Below, one piece after another: positions 34,961 through 44,409 of a DNA stretch of 52,487 bases (its first letter is position 1; each line of letters begins with the position of its first letter). Source of the DNA: Intrasporangium sp. (lineage in GTDB: Bacteria; Actinomycetota; Actinomycetes; Actinomycetales; Dermatophilaceae). Under the pieces are notes generated by a model that was given only the letters and a program-made list of their open reading frames with translations, searched no databases and was not told the DNA's origin. Position numbers and translations under genes: made by a program. Location of the stretch: positions 1 to 52,487 of the forward strand of contig NZ_JAKDLO010000005.1 in assembly GCF_030452765.1 (NCBI RefSeq), read 5' to 3'.

Positions 34961-37827
34961 GCACGATTCCCGAGCTCCCACTGTCGGACTGCGGCTGCGC
35001 GGGCGCCACCGCCGCAGGTGACGACGCGGCGCTGACCTTGCCGACGACGAGCAACCAGACAGCGGCCGTGCAGGGCCGCACCCAGAACCCCGAGCCGGGG
35101 GCCACGGTCCTGAGGTGGCGCTCCGGGACCCAGCCGGGATACCTCGAGTCGATGCGCCGCAGCGCCGCTGACACGCCGGGCGTGAGTCGGCTCCGGGCCC
35201 GCACCGACGGAGAACCCGCCGCGGCACTGTTCGACGCATGGGCGTGCGTCCTCGACGTGCTGTCCTTCTACAGCGAGCGCGCCGTCCAGGAGGGCTACCT
35301 CCGCACGGCGACGGAGCCTCGCTCGCTGGTGGAGCTGGCTCGCACGGTCGGCTACGAGCGGGGCCCCGGACGAGCCGCGACGACCGTGCTCACGTTCTCC
35401 CTCGAGGACGTCCCCGGCGCGCCCACCGTCGTGCCGATCCCGGCCGGCACCCAGGTCGCCAGCCGGCCCGGGCCCGGCGAGACCCCGCAGACCTTCGAGA
35501 CGGCAGCTGCGCTGGACGCCCGCCCGGAGTGGAACGCGATGCGGGCCCGCACCGCAGCTCCCGACCCGGTGTGTGCCGGCGACACTTCCCTGTACCTGAC
35601 CGGGCTGGTGACCGACCTGCGAGCCGGCGACTGGCTGCTCTTCGCCTCGCCGCCCAACAAGACCGGTGCGACCGGTTGGGCCATCCGGGTCGCGACGAGC
35701 GTCGCACCGCTGGCCGGCCAGGGCGTCACAGAGGTCACCTGGTCAGATCCCCTGCCGACGGCGCTGCCGGCGCCGGAGGTGATCGAGGTCTTCGCGCTGC
35801 GCCTCCGGGCGACGCTCTTCGGCGCGACCGCCCCGGACTGGCGGGCCATCCCCGTGGACACCCGGCACGTTTTCGACCCGCCCCCGGTCCTCACCGCCAG
35901 TGCCACGAGCACCGCAATGATCGCCGGCGAGACCGGTGTCGCCGGTGCTGGAGGCACCGGAGCGACAGTCGAGCCGTCGAAGATCCTGACGGTCCAGCTC
36001 ATCGGTCCCGACGACTGGCCCGGTTTCACGGTCGTACCATCCGGCGCGCCGGCCAACACCATCGACCTCGACGGGGCCCACCCCGACGTGGTCCCCGGGA
36101 GCTGGCTCGTGCTGCGCGCTCCGGGATCGGCAGGGAGCACCATCGCGCAGCTCTACCGGGTGGAGTCGACGGCACTGGGCAGTCGATCGGACTTCGCCAT
36201 CAGCGGCCGGACGACGCGAGTTTCGCTGTCGGGGACAGCCGATGTCGCGGGCACCTTCGGCAACCGGCTGCGCACCACCGTGGCACTCGCCCAGAGCCGG
36301 CAGCTCGACGTCGCGCCCTCACCCGTCGAGGCGCCCGTGCAGGGCGCGACCATCGATCTCGCCCAGAGCGTGCTTGCCCCACCCGAGGGACACCTCCTCG
36401 TGGTGAGCGGCCATCGGCCGGTCATGCGCGTGGCCGACGGCGTCTTCGACCTGCAGGCGCTGCGGCCCACCGGGGCCACGATCCCGCTCCAGCCCGGCGA
36501 TCTCGTCGAGGTGGCCGGCCCCAGCGCCGCCGCCGGGAGCAAGGCGGTCTGGCCGGTCATCCTCGGTGGACAGGAGGCTTCGGTGACCGCAGGCCCCACC
36601 GAGCTGCGCCGGGTGCCACCGTCGCCCACGGCGGAGGTCATCGCGGAGACCGCTGTCGCGGCCGCACCTGTCAGCTCCTCGACCATGGCATCGGCAACGT
36701 CATCGCCCGGTGACACGGCCAGCGCGCGGGTCGACACGCTCGTGCTCGCCACTCCGGTGCGCGGGTGCTATGACCGGGCGACCGCCACCGTGTGTGCCAA
36801 CGCCGTGGCCGCCTCCCACGGCGAGACGAAGACGCAGGTGCTCGGCTCGGGGCAGGGCACTGAGGCGTTCCAACGCTTCGACCTCGCACAGGCCCCCCTC
36901 ACGTGGGTCGACGGCGTCAGCAGCCTGGCCGTACGGGTGGACGGAGTCCTGTGGACGCAGGTGTCCTCCCTGTACGGCCGAGGACCGACCGAGCGGGTCT
37001 ACACGGCTCGTACCGCATCGGACGACACCGTCACGGTGCAGTTCGGCGATGGCCGCACCGGCGCCCGACTGCCGACCGGCATCGAGAACGTCCGGGCGAC
37101 CTACCGCATCGGCACGGGTCTGTCCGGTGTCCTGCCCGCCGGGCGCGTGCAGCTCGTCATGACCCGCCCACTGGGGGTTCGCTCGGCCTCGAACCCCCTG
37201 CCGACGGGCCTGGCCGCCGACCCCGACGACCCGGCGGCGTTGCGCGCGCTCGCGACCCGCACAGTGCTCAGCCTGGACCGGGCCGTCTCCGTCACCGACT
37301 TCGCCGCCCTGTCCGCCAGCACGCCGGGCATCGCCAAGGCCACCGCCACGGTGTCCGTCGTCAACGAGCGCCACGTGGTCCGCGTGAGCGTCGCTGGCGA
37401 GCACGGGCAGGTCGTGGGGGTCGACGACCGGGAGAAGCTGCGCGGGCAGCTTGCAGATGTCTCCCCGCCGCATCGCATCATCGTCGTCGACGCTGCCCAG
37501 ACCTCCACCTTCGACGTCGAGCTGCACCTGTTCCCCGACCCGGCCTGGGATGCGGCAGAGCTCGAAGCGCGAGTGCGGGAGGCCCTGCTCGCAGCGTTCG
37601 GCTTCAGCGCCCGGTCGCTCGACCAGCCTGTCGCCCGGAGCGAGATCTCGGCGGTGGTGCAGGCGGTGCCCGGCGTGCTCGCGGTCACCGTCACGCGTCT
37701 CGCCCGGACGACGTCGGGACAGTCATCGGACGTGCTCCCCGCTCGCGACCCCGCGCTCGCGACCCTTCAGGACCCGGCATCCCTCCTGCTCGTCAAGGGG
37801 ATCAAGATCACGAGGATGACGCCATGA
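34957..37827 (+). CDS. Second baseplate wedge protein, gpJ-like (Afp12-like), large
   Basis: 956 residues. Cys-containing N-terminus DCGCAG. AWACVLDVLSFYSERAVQEGYLRTATEPRSLVELARTVGYERGPG (about 90-135) matches the paralogous wedge protein upstream. Long beta-rich inserts (180-560) follow, then the J-like core VTVQFGDGRTGARLPTGIENVRATYRIGTGLSG (about 690-725) and DFAALSASTPGIAKATATVSV (about 783). It is a heterodimer partner of the Afp11-like protein in the wedge. ATGA overlaps on both sides. Confidence 0.87.
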   Translation: MSTIPELPLSDCGCAGATAAGDDAALTLPTTSNQTAAVQGRTQNPEPGATVLRWRSGTQPGYLESMRRSAADTPGVSRLRARTDGEPAAALFDAWACVLDVLSFYSERAVQEGYLRTATEPRSLVELARTVGYERGPGRAATTVLTFSLEDVPGAPTVVPIPAGTQVASRPGPGETPQTFETAAALDARPEWNAMRARTAAPDPVCAGDTSLYLTGLVTDLRAGDWLLFASPPNKTGATGWAIRVATSVAPLAGQGVTEVTWSDPLPTALPAPEVIEVFALRLRATLFGATAPDWRAIPVDTRHVFDPPPVLTASATSTAMIAGETGVAGAGGTGATVEPSKILTVQLIGPDDWPGFTVVPSGAPANTIDLDGAHPDVVPGSWLVLRAPGSAGSTIAQLYRVESTALGSRSDFAISGRTTRVSLSGTADVAGTFGNRLRTTVALAQSRQLDVAPSPVEAPVQGATIDLAQSVLAPPEGHLLVVSGHRPVMRVADGVFDLQALRPTGATIPLQPGDLVEVAGPSAAAGSKAVWPVILGGQEASVTAGPTELRRVPPSPTAEVIAETAVAAAPVSSSTMASATSSPGDTASARVDTLVLATPVRGCYDRATATVCANAVAASHGETKTQVLGSGQGTEAFQRFDLAQAPLTWVDGVSSLAVRVDGVLWTQVSSLYGRGPTERVYTARTASDDTVTVQFGDGRTGARLPTGIENVRATYRIGTGLSGVLPAGRVQLVMTRPLGVRSASNPLPTGLAADPDDPAALRALATRTVLSLDRAVSVTDFAALSASTPGIAKATATVSVVNERHVVRVSVAGEHGQVVGVDDREKLRGQLADVSPPHRIIVVDAAQTSTFDVELHLFPDPAWDAAELEARVREALLAAFGFSARSLDQPVARSEISAVVQAVPGVLAVTVTRLARTTSGQSSDVLPARDPALATLQDPASLLLVKGIKITRMTP

Positions 37828-39968
37828 GCAGCGTCGAGCAGCTCTGGCAGCTGCTGCCGCAGGTCTACCGGCTCCGCGACACAGAGGGGGCCCAGTCCGG
37901 CTACCTCCGCGGCCTCGTCGAGGTCCTCGCCGGGCAGGCCGACGCCATCGCCGAGGAGCTCGCCGAGCTCTACGACAACTGGTTCATCGAGACGTGCGCC
38001 CCGTGGGCCGTCCGCTACATCGGAGACCTCGTCGGAGCCCGCCCGCTGCACCCCGTCGGTACGGCGGGCACCACCCCGCGGGCCCACGTGGCCAACACCA
38101 TCGCCGCCCGTCGTCGCAAGGGAACCGCGGCCGCGCTGGAACAGGTGGCCAGGGACGTCACCGGATGGCCATGCCACGTGGTCGAGCTCTACCAGCTGCT
38201 GGCCTGGTCGCAGTTCCTCGGGCACATCCGCCTTGGTGCGCCCGCGACGGTCGACCTGCACCGCGCCGAGGCCCTGGAGCGGATCGATGGTCCGTTCGAG
38301 GGCGCCTGCCGGACCGCCGACGTGCGAGGGGCGCGCACCGGCCGTCCCAACATCCCCGATGTCGCACTGTGCGTGTGGCGTCTCGAGCCGTTCCGCCTGG
38401 CGGGGGCCACTGCGCATCCGGTGGGCGGGTCGGCCGGCCGATACCTCTTCGACCCCTGTGGGGGCGAGGTGCCGCTGGCCAACGCCCCGCTGCCCGAGGA
38501 CTCGATCGACGTGCTGGCCACCGAACGGCACGTGCCCGGTCCGCTGCGGCGACGCGTCCTGACCGACGAGCTCGATGCGCGTCGGCACGGACACGCCCCC
38601 ACGGCCGCGTCCTTCTTCGGCGACCAGCCCGTCCTGCGGGTCTTCGCCGATCTCGGATCCGGCCTGGCCGAGGTCCCCGCGGAGGAGCTCACTGTGGCCG
38701 ACCTGTCGGACCCCCCGCCCACCGTGACGACCGGCTGGCGGCGACCGAGGACTCCGCTCGTGGCCGCGGTGGACCCGGTGCTCGGGCGACTCGCCTTCCG
38801 CGACGGGTTGGTCCCCAGCCGGGTCGAGGTCGACTTCACCTGTCTGGCTCCTGGCCGCGTCGGAGCCGGACCGTACGATCGCAGCGGGCCGCTTGCCGCG
38901 GACGTCCTCGAGCACGCCACGTTCGCTCGCGCCGTCGGCCGAGCCCTGCCGGCCCGGCCCGCACTGACCCGCACCGAGGTCACCACTGCGCTCGGCGACT
39001 GGGGGACACCGCAGGAGGGGACCACCGGCGTCGTCGCCGTGCTCGACAGCCGCACGTATGCCGGCCCGCTGAGCGTGACGGTGCCGGCCGGCTGCACGCT
39101 GCTGCTCACGAGCGGGGTGTGGCCGCAGGCGGAGGAGGCGCCGACGGCGGATGAGACGCTCGACCCCGCCGACCTCGTCCTCGACGAGCGTCGCCCGGTG
39201 ATCACGGGCGGCCTGACCGTAACCGGTGGCACCGGTGCGGACGCCGACACGCCCCGAGGGCGTCTGGTGCTCGACGGTCTCGTCATCGAGGGCGGCATCT
39301 CGGTGGCCGCGGGCGACCTGGGTCTGCTCCGGCTGGAGCACACCACGGTCGTGCCGGGCAGCGGCCCCGGCGTGCAGGTTGCCGGGAGCAACACCGACCT
39401 CGCCGTCGTCATCGACCGATGTGTCACCGGCCAGCTGCTCGTGGCCGGTGAGGGCCCGCAGCTCGTCGCGCGCACCAGCATCGTCGACGGTGGCGGCGGT
39501 CCGGCCATCTCGGCGCCCGAAGCAGTCGCCGAGCTCACCGAGACCACCTGTCTCGGCGACGTGACCCTGCGTCGGCTCGATGCCCGCGACTGCCTGCTCG
39601 ACGGTCGCGTCGACGTGGCGCGCGTCCAGGAGGGCTGCCTCAGCCACTGCTACCTCGCCGAGGCCGTCCGCGCTCCGCGGCGGTACAGGTGCCAACCCGA
39701 GATGGCGCTCGCCGCGAAGGACGCCCCGCCGGCGGAGCAGGTCCGAGCCCGCCTCGGGCCCCAGTTCGTGTCTCGGGAGGCCGGCCAGCCGGCATACGGT
39801 CTGCTAGCGGACACCACGGCGGTGGAGCTGCTCACCGGCTCCACGAGCAACAGCGAGATGGGGGCCTTCGGGCACCTCATGCGGGCGGCGCGGGAGGCCA
39901 ACCTGCGCATCGCGCTCGAGGAGTACCTACCCATCGGCCTGCGGGCCGGCGTCATTCACGTGACCTGA
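37824..39968 (+). CDS. Tail protein I-like baseplate protein with beta-helix-like region
   Basis: 714 residues. The N-terminal ~190 residues (LWQLLPQVYRLRDTEGAQSGYLRGLVEVLAGQ, LYDNWFIETCAPWAVRYIGDLVGARPL, ANTIAARRRKGTAAALEQVARDVTGWP) are the gpI/Afp-type wedge module. Residues about 455-615 have regularly spaced short strands and turns (VITGGLTVTGG, LVLDGLVIEGGISV, LRLEHTTVVPGSG, VVIDRCVTGQLLV, ARTSIVDGGG). That pattern suggests a right-handed beta-helix, which is unusual in this family. Baseplate periphery or fibre attachment is the likely place. Confidence 0.82.
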   Translation: MSSVEQLWQLLPQVYRLRDTEGAQSGYLRGLVEVLAGQADAIAEELAELYDNWFIETCAPWAVRYIGDLVGARPLHPVGTAGTTPRAHVANTIAARRRKGTAAALEQVARDVTGWPCHVVELYQLLAWSQFLGHIRLGAPATVDLHRAEALERIDGPFEGACRTADVRGARTGRPNIPDVALCVWRLEPFRLAGATAHPVGGSAGRYLFDPCGGEVPLANAPLPEDSIDVLATERHVPGPLRRRVLTDELDARRHGHAPTAASFFGDQPVLRVFADLGSGLAEVPAEELTVADLSDPPPTVTTGWRRPRTPLVAAVDPVLGRLAFRDGLVPSRVEVDFTCLAPGRVGAGPYDRSGPLAADVLEHATFARAVGRALPARPALTRTEVTTALGDWGTPQEGTTGVVAVLDSRTYAGPLSVTVPAGCTLLLTSGVWPQAEEAPTADETLDPADLVLDERRPVITGGLTVTGGTGADADTPRGRLVLDGLVIEGGISVAAGDLGLLRLEHTTVVPGSGPGVQVAGSNTDLAVVIDRCVTGQLLVAGEGPQLVARTSIVDGGGGPAISAPEAVAELTETTCLGDVTLRRLDARDCLLDGRVDVARVQEGCLSHCYLAEAVRAPRRYRCQPEMALAAKDAPPAEQVRARLGPQFVSREAGQPAYGLLADTTAVELLTGSTSNSEMGAFGHLMRAAREANLRIALEEYLPIGLRAGVIHVT

Positions 39969-39979
39969 AGGGGACGACG

Positions 39980-42900
39980 ATGCATGGTGGAGACCTGACC
40001 CGACTGACCTTCGAGCCGTTCCGGCACTACTCGGGAGTGCGGCTGCAACAGGGTCGCGTGCAGCTTGACGCCGACTGGAACGAACAGCTCGACATCAGCG
40101 CCCATCGCGACCACACCGCGACCGTCGACACCGTGGGCTCGAGCGGCACCCCACGCGACGCGGGGGGATTCGCACTGACCGCCTCCCCCGACGCCGACGA
40201 CCTCCTGCTGTCCACCGGGCGCTGCTGGGTCGATGGCAGCCTCTGCGAGACACCGGGCGAGCACACCCCGGCGACCATCGCGGTCGACGTCGCGACGGTC
40301 GGGACCACGATTCTCGACGGCTCGGCCCTGGCGGTGCACGACTGGGTCGCCGTCGAAGGGACCGACGGGACAGCGACGGCGCGGGTCGCAGCGGTCGACA
40401 CCTCGGACCGGACGGTGCGGCTGGACCCGGCCCCTCCGTCGCTGACCGGCCCGGTCCGCCTCTACCGGGTCGCGTCGTACGCGACCCAACCCGACCTGCC
40501 GAAACCAGAGCTGACGAAGCAGGACGGCGGGGGGCCCCGGACGTTGGACCTCACCGACGGCCAGTACCTCGCGTACCTCGACGTCTGGGAACGGACCCTG
40601 ACGGCGTTGGACGCTCCCGGCATCCGCGAGCCGGCCCTCGGCGGTCCCGACACCGCCACCCGGTCCCGGACGGTGTGGCAGCTGCGTCTGCTCCCGCTGC
40701 CCGGGGTGGTCGGTGAGCTCACCTGCGCGGACGATCTGGCCACCTGGACGGACGAGGTCTACGCCGCGCCGACCGGGCGGATGGAGGCCTTCGCGACGGC
40801 GCCCGCAGCGGACGTCGACCTCTGTACGCCGACGCCCGCGGGCGGCTACACCGGCCTGGAGAACCAGCTCTACCGGGTACAGGTGCACCAGCTGGCGACC
40901 GATGGTCGGCCGATCGTGCTCTGGAGCCGGGAGAATGCGTCCGTGGCCGCAGCGTGGACCTCGTCCGGTACCGGGTCCCTCGTCGTCGCGGGTCCTACAG
41001 CGGATGCCACCCGCGGTTTCGCGAGCGGTGACCTCGTCGAGCTCGTCGACGACGCGCTGGTCCTGCAGGCCCGCCCCGGCACGCTCGTCACACTGTCCGG
41101 CGACCCCACCGGCGACGTGCTCGAGATCGACTCCTCCACTGCCGACGGGCCCGAGACGGCCGACAGCGTCGACCGAGACGACTTCGGCGACCACGCCCAA
41201 GTGCGGCGATGGGACTGCAAGGCCGAGCTCGAGATCACCTTCGGCGAGGAGGAACACCTCGAGCACGGCGTGCGGATCCGGTTCTCGGAGGGGACCTACC
41301 GCGTGGGCGACTACTGGCTCGTCCCGGCTCGTATCGCCACGGCCGACCTCGACTGGCCACGCGACGCGGACGGTCCTGTCGCCCGGCTCGCGCAGGGGGT
41401 CGAGCACCACTACGCCGAGGTCGGCATCGTCCGGGTCGACTCCGGGAAGCTCGATGTCGCGCCGTGCCTGACGGAGTTCCCGTCACTGACGACACTCACC
41501 GCCAGCGATGTGGCCGTCGACGGGACCGCGTGCGACCTCCCGGGGCTCTCGACGGTCCAAGACGCGCTGGACCGGCTCTGCCGACAGCACGACCTGCGCC
41601 GCCACCACCGGCTCCTGCACGGCTGGGGCATCGTCTGTGGCCTCCGGGTGCGTTGTGGCCCCGACGACGGGCAGGTCCGGCATCTGGTCACGGTCGAGCC
41701 GGGCACGGCCCTCGACCCGGGCGGCAACGACCTCGATGTGACCACACCGATCGCGGTCGACGTGCTCGAACGGCTGATGGCCCTCGCCGAGGAGAACCCG
41801 GAGGTCATCGACGAGAACGGCAACGCCGACCTCTGCCTCACGATGAGCATGACCGAGCTGGGGCCGGACGGGCAGCCGGCCCTGCAGGTCACGCCGTACA
41901 CCAAGGGTGAAGACGACCTGCAACACATCCTCCAGGGCACCCTGCTCATGGACTTCTACACCGACTGCATCAAGAGCCTGCACGACTGGCTCCGCAAGGA
42001 GTTCGAGCCGCCCGAGGACGAGAAGGGTCTGCCGGTAGGCCCCCAGCGACAGCTCGTCGCCGCCCTCGGCAACCTCGCAATCCAGGTCGTCAACACGAAG
42101 TCGGGACGCAACGCCTTCATCTCCCCCCGCGAGGACGACCTGCTCCAGCGCTTCTACAAGGGCCTGCGCGAGCGCCTCGAGAGCGAGACCTTCTGCGCCA
42201 TGTTCGAGGGCGTACGGACGCCGCCCGCCTACCCCGACATCGCCAAGGGGCTGGACACCGTCTTCGGCACGGGGGGCCACTCCCGGGTGCGGATGCGTCC
42301 CGGTGGACGCGAGGCCTGGACCGTCGGCGCCGGCCTCAACCCGCTGCACCCCACCGCCCTGGTCAACCGCTACGACCTCGCCGAGCGGCGTCTCATGTCG
42401 AGGATCGACGCCGTGGCCGGCGTCGAGGTCACGAGCGACAACCAGGTCGACACGGGGACGGGCGCCGTGACCGACGTGGCCTTCTCGCCGGACGGCAAGC
42501 TCGTGTATGTCGCCGTCCCCACCCGGAACGAGGACAACACGATCTTCCGCGTGGGCCGGATCCTCCCGGACGAGGTGAAGTGGCTCCCGACCGTCACGGT
42601 CTGCGGGGTGAAGTGGGTGACCCTCGCGACGACCGCCGCCGACCCCGGCTTCGTGTATGCCATCGGCCACCGCAAGGTCGTCGAGACGGTGAACAACAAG
42701 CAGCAGACGACCTGGCACGCCGCGGGTCTGTTCCGGCTCGACCCGCAGAACGTCGACCCGAGCGCACAGCCGTTGCCGATCAACGGCTTCTTCCCCACCG
42801 GACACCTCGTGATCACCCCAGAGGGTCTCGCCGTTGCGGCATCGATGGCACAGGACGGCGAGGTCGGTGACTACTCGTACGTCGGGCAGTTCAAGGTGCC

Positions 42901-44266
42901 TGGAGGCGACGAGATCGGGCCACGGATACAGCTGCCTGCGACGGGCCACGACGACATCGCCGTCGCTACCGCGGCGGACGGCTCAGGCCCGCTGGTCTCC
43001 GTGGTCGTCAGCACGGGCGGGACGAAGGCCGTGGCAACGTTCCGGCTGCGCGACGGGGTGCCCGTCGGGGACGGAACCGACCAGGTGCACGGCGGCAAAG
43101 GCTCCGTCGGACTGGTCGGCGTCGGGAGCCTCGTCGGCGTCGCGGTGGCGGACGAGTATGTGTTGAAGGTGCTAGATGCGACTCAGGGGCGGGTCCTGCC
43201 GGAGGTGGTCATCCCGTTGCAGGTGGGGCCGCTGTCGCTCGCCACCGCAACCACCTCGAGCATGGTGGTGGCCCTCAACTACGGCTCCAACACGCTGAGC
43301 GTCGTCCCTCTCCCGCTGCTGCAGGGCGACCCTCGCGTGGACCGCGAAGCCCTGACGGAGTACCGGGCCGGGATGCTGGAGGCCTACGGAGATCTCCTCG
43401 GCGGCTTCCTCCAGTACCTCAAGGACTGCTTCTTCGACCACTTCCTCGTCCGCTGCCCACAGCCCAAGGGGACCGAGCAGCTCTACCTGGCCGGAATCAG
43501 CGTACGCGCGAAGCAGGTCTACCGGGTGTGCAACTTCTCCCGTCGGCGACACGTGAAGAGCTTCCCGCTCATCGGCTACTGGCTGTCGGCAGTTCCGTTC
43601 CTGCCGCTGCTCGCTCGTGAGTTCGCCAAGGCGGCGTGTTCGGTCGTCGTGCCCTTCTTCGCGAAGTACGCCGTGAACCAGGAGGACCCCGGCTCCGACC
43701 GGGTGTCGGTGGACCGGATCACCGAGCTGCTCGGGTTCGCGCAGTCCCGGGATCTCGGGGCCAGCATCAGCGAGTTCAGGGCTCGCGGCTCGATGTTCGG
43801 CAGTGCGGTCGCCTCGGCCGCCGAGACGCCACCGCAGCCGAGACCGCGCGGAGGATCTCTGGTCGGACGCAACACGGTCGGGCAGCCGACCGACGCAGTC
43901 GTGGAGCGTCTCACCCAAGGAGGCGTCAGCGTGACGACGGCGCCGGTGCGCACGAGCGGTGTGCTCGCGCCGATCAGCGACGTGTCGACCTACTTCCGCA
44001 CAGCGCAACCCGGCGACGCGGTGACTCTCTTCGAGCAGGACGGGAGGGTCCGGTACTTCGAGGTGCACCGCGCCGCCGCGCCGGTGGTGGCTCCGGGCGC
44101 GATGCCGGGACCGACTGAGCGGCGTCGACCCACTGGGCAGACTGGGGAGTCCGCGCTCGAGGCGAGGCTGGCTGCCCTCGAGGCGGAGATCGCCGAGCTC
44201 AAGAAGGCCGGGCCCGCGAAGGCGGCACGACCCACGCGCAAGCGGGCCGGACCCCCGGACACATAG
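39980..44266 (+). CDS. Giant DUF6519-type tail fibre/adaptor protein
   Basis: 1428 residues. The N-terminus MHGGDLTRLTFEPFRHYSGVRLQQGRVQLDADWNEQ with DHTATVDTVGSSG is the motif of DUF6519-type phage/eCIS proteins. The middle has many beta strands (100-480) and a helical section (550-760). Repeats such as VAFSPDGKLVYVAVP (about 835) suggest a beta-propeller to about 1110. The C-terminal ~35 residues (ALEARLAALEAEIAELKKA) form a heptad coiled coil followed by a basic tail. As the last gene of the operon it may be the receptor-binding or surface adaptor. RBS GGGGACG, start 39980. Confidence 0.78.
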   Translation: MHGGDLTRLTFEPFRHYSGVRLQQGRVQLDADWNEQLDISAHRDHTATVDTVGSSGTPRDAGGFALTASPDADDLLLSTGRCWVDGSLCETPGEHTPATIAVDVATVGTTILDGSALAVHDWVAVEGTDGTATARVAAVDTSDRTVRLDPAPPSLTGPVRLYRVASYATQPDLPKPELTKQDGGGPRTLDLTDGQYLAYLDVWERTLTALDAPGIREPALGGPDTATRSRTVWQLRLLPLPGVVGELTCADDLATWTDEVYAAPTGRMEAFATAPAADVDLCTPTPAGGYTGLENQLYRVQVHQLATDGRPIVLWSRENASVAAAWTSSGTGSLVVAGPTADATRGFASGDLVELVDDALVLQARPGTLVTLSGDPTGDVLEIDSSTADGPETADSVDRDDFGDHAQVRRWDCKAELEITFGEEEHLEHGVRIRFSEGTYRVGDYWLVPARIATADLDWPRDADGPVARLAQGVEHHYAEVGIVRVDSGKLDVAPCLTEFPSLTTLTASDVAVDGTACDLPGLSTVQDALDRLCRQHDLRRHHRLLHGWGIVCGLRVRCGPDDGQVRHLVTVEPGTALDPGGNDLDVTTPIAVDVLERLMALAEENPEVIDENGNADLCLTMSMTELGPDGQPALQVTPYTKGEDDLQHILQGTLLMDFYTDCIKSLHDWLRKEFEPPEDEKGLPVGPQRQLVAALGNLAIQVVNTKSGRNAFISPREDDLLQRFYKGLRERLESETFCAMFEGVRTPPAYPDIAKGLDTVFGTGGHSRVRMRPGGREAWTVGAGLNPLHPTALVNRYDLAERRLMSRIDAVAGVEVTSDNQVDTGTGAVTDVAFSPDGKLVYVAVPTRNEDNTIFRVGRILPDEVKWLPTVTVCGVKWVTLATTAADPGFVYAIGHRKVVETVNNKQQTTWHAAGLFRLDPQNVDPSAQPLPINGFFPTGHLVITPEGLAVAASMAQDGEVGDYSYVGQFKVPGGDEIGPRIQLPATGHDDIAVATAADGSGPLVSVVVSTGGTKAVATFRLRDGVPVGDGTDQVHGGKGSVGLVGVGSLVGVAVADEYVLKVLDATQGRVLPEVVIPLQVGPLSLATATTSSMVVALNYGSNTLSVVPLPLLQGDPRVDREALTEYRAGMLEAYGDLLGGFLQYLKDCFFDHFLVRCPQPKGTEQLYLAGISVRAKQVYRVCNFSRRRHVKSFPLIGYWLSAVPFLPLLAREFAKAACSVVVPFFAKYAVNQEDPGSDRVSVDRITELLGFAQSRDLGASISEFRARGSMFGSAVASAAETPPQPRPRGGSLVGRNTVGQPTDAVVERLTQGGVSVTTAPVRTSGVLAPISDVSTYFRTAQPGDAVTLFEQDGRVRYFEVHRAAAPVVAPGAMPGPTERRRPTGQTGESALEARLAALEAEIAELKKAGPAKAARPTRKRAGPPDT

Positions 44267-44294
44267 GGGTTTCACGAGAATCCCGAAGGCCCCT
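44265..44294. terminator. Possible terminator at the end of the eCIS operon
   Basis: AGGGGTTT (44265-44272) can pair with AAGGCCCCT (44286-44294) through an 8-bp stem with two G.T pairs. It begins at the stop codon of the DUF6519-type gene and stands between two converging transcription units. Confidence 0.4.
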
Positions 44295-44409
44295 TCAATC
44301 GCACCCGCGACAGGAGCACGATGTGCGGAACCGGCAAACCGACGGACCGGTCCGAGACCGGTCCGAGACTCCGAGGAGAGGTCATCGATGGCCGCTGGCA
44401 CAGCACTCG

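Noticed and set aside
34957-39968. Long alternative frames (including a ~1000-codon one) across the gpJ- and gpI-like genes
   Set aside because: Arg/Pro/Gly-rich shadow translations with no family motifs, crossing the end of one real gene and the start of the next.
18234-44266. Interpretation as a prophage
   Set aside because: No capsid, terminase, portal, integrase or lysis genes; the DUF4157, AAA+ ATPase, DUF4255 and DUF6519-type genes are those of an extracellular contractile injection system.
18234-44266. Interpretation as a type VI secretion system
   Set aside because: No TssJLM membrane complex and no ClpV-type ATPase; the ATPase resembles Afp15/Pvc15.
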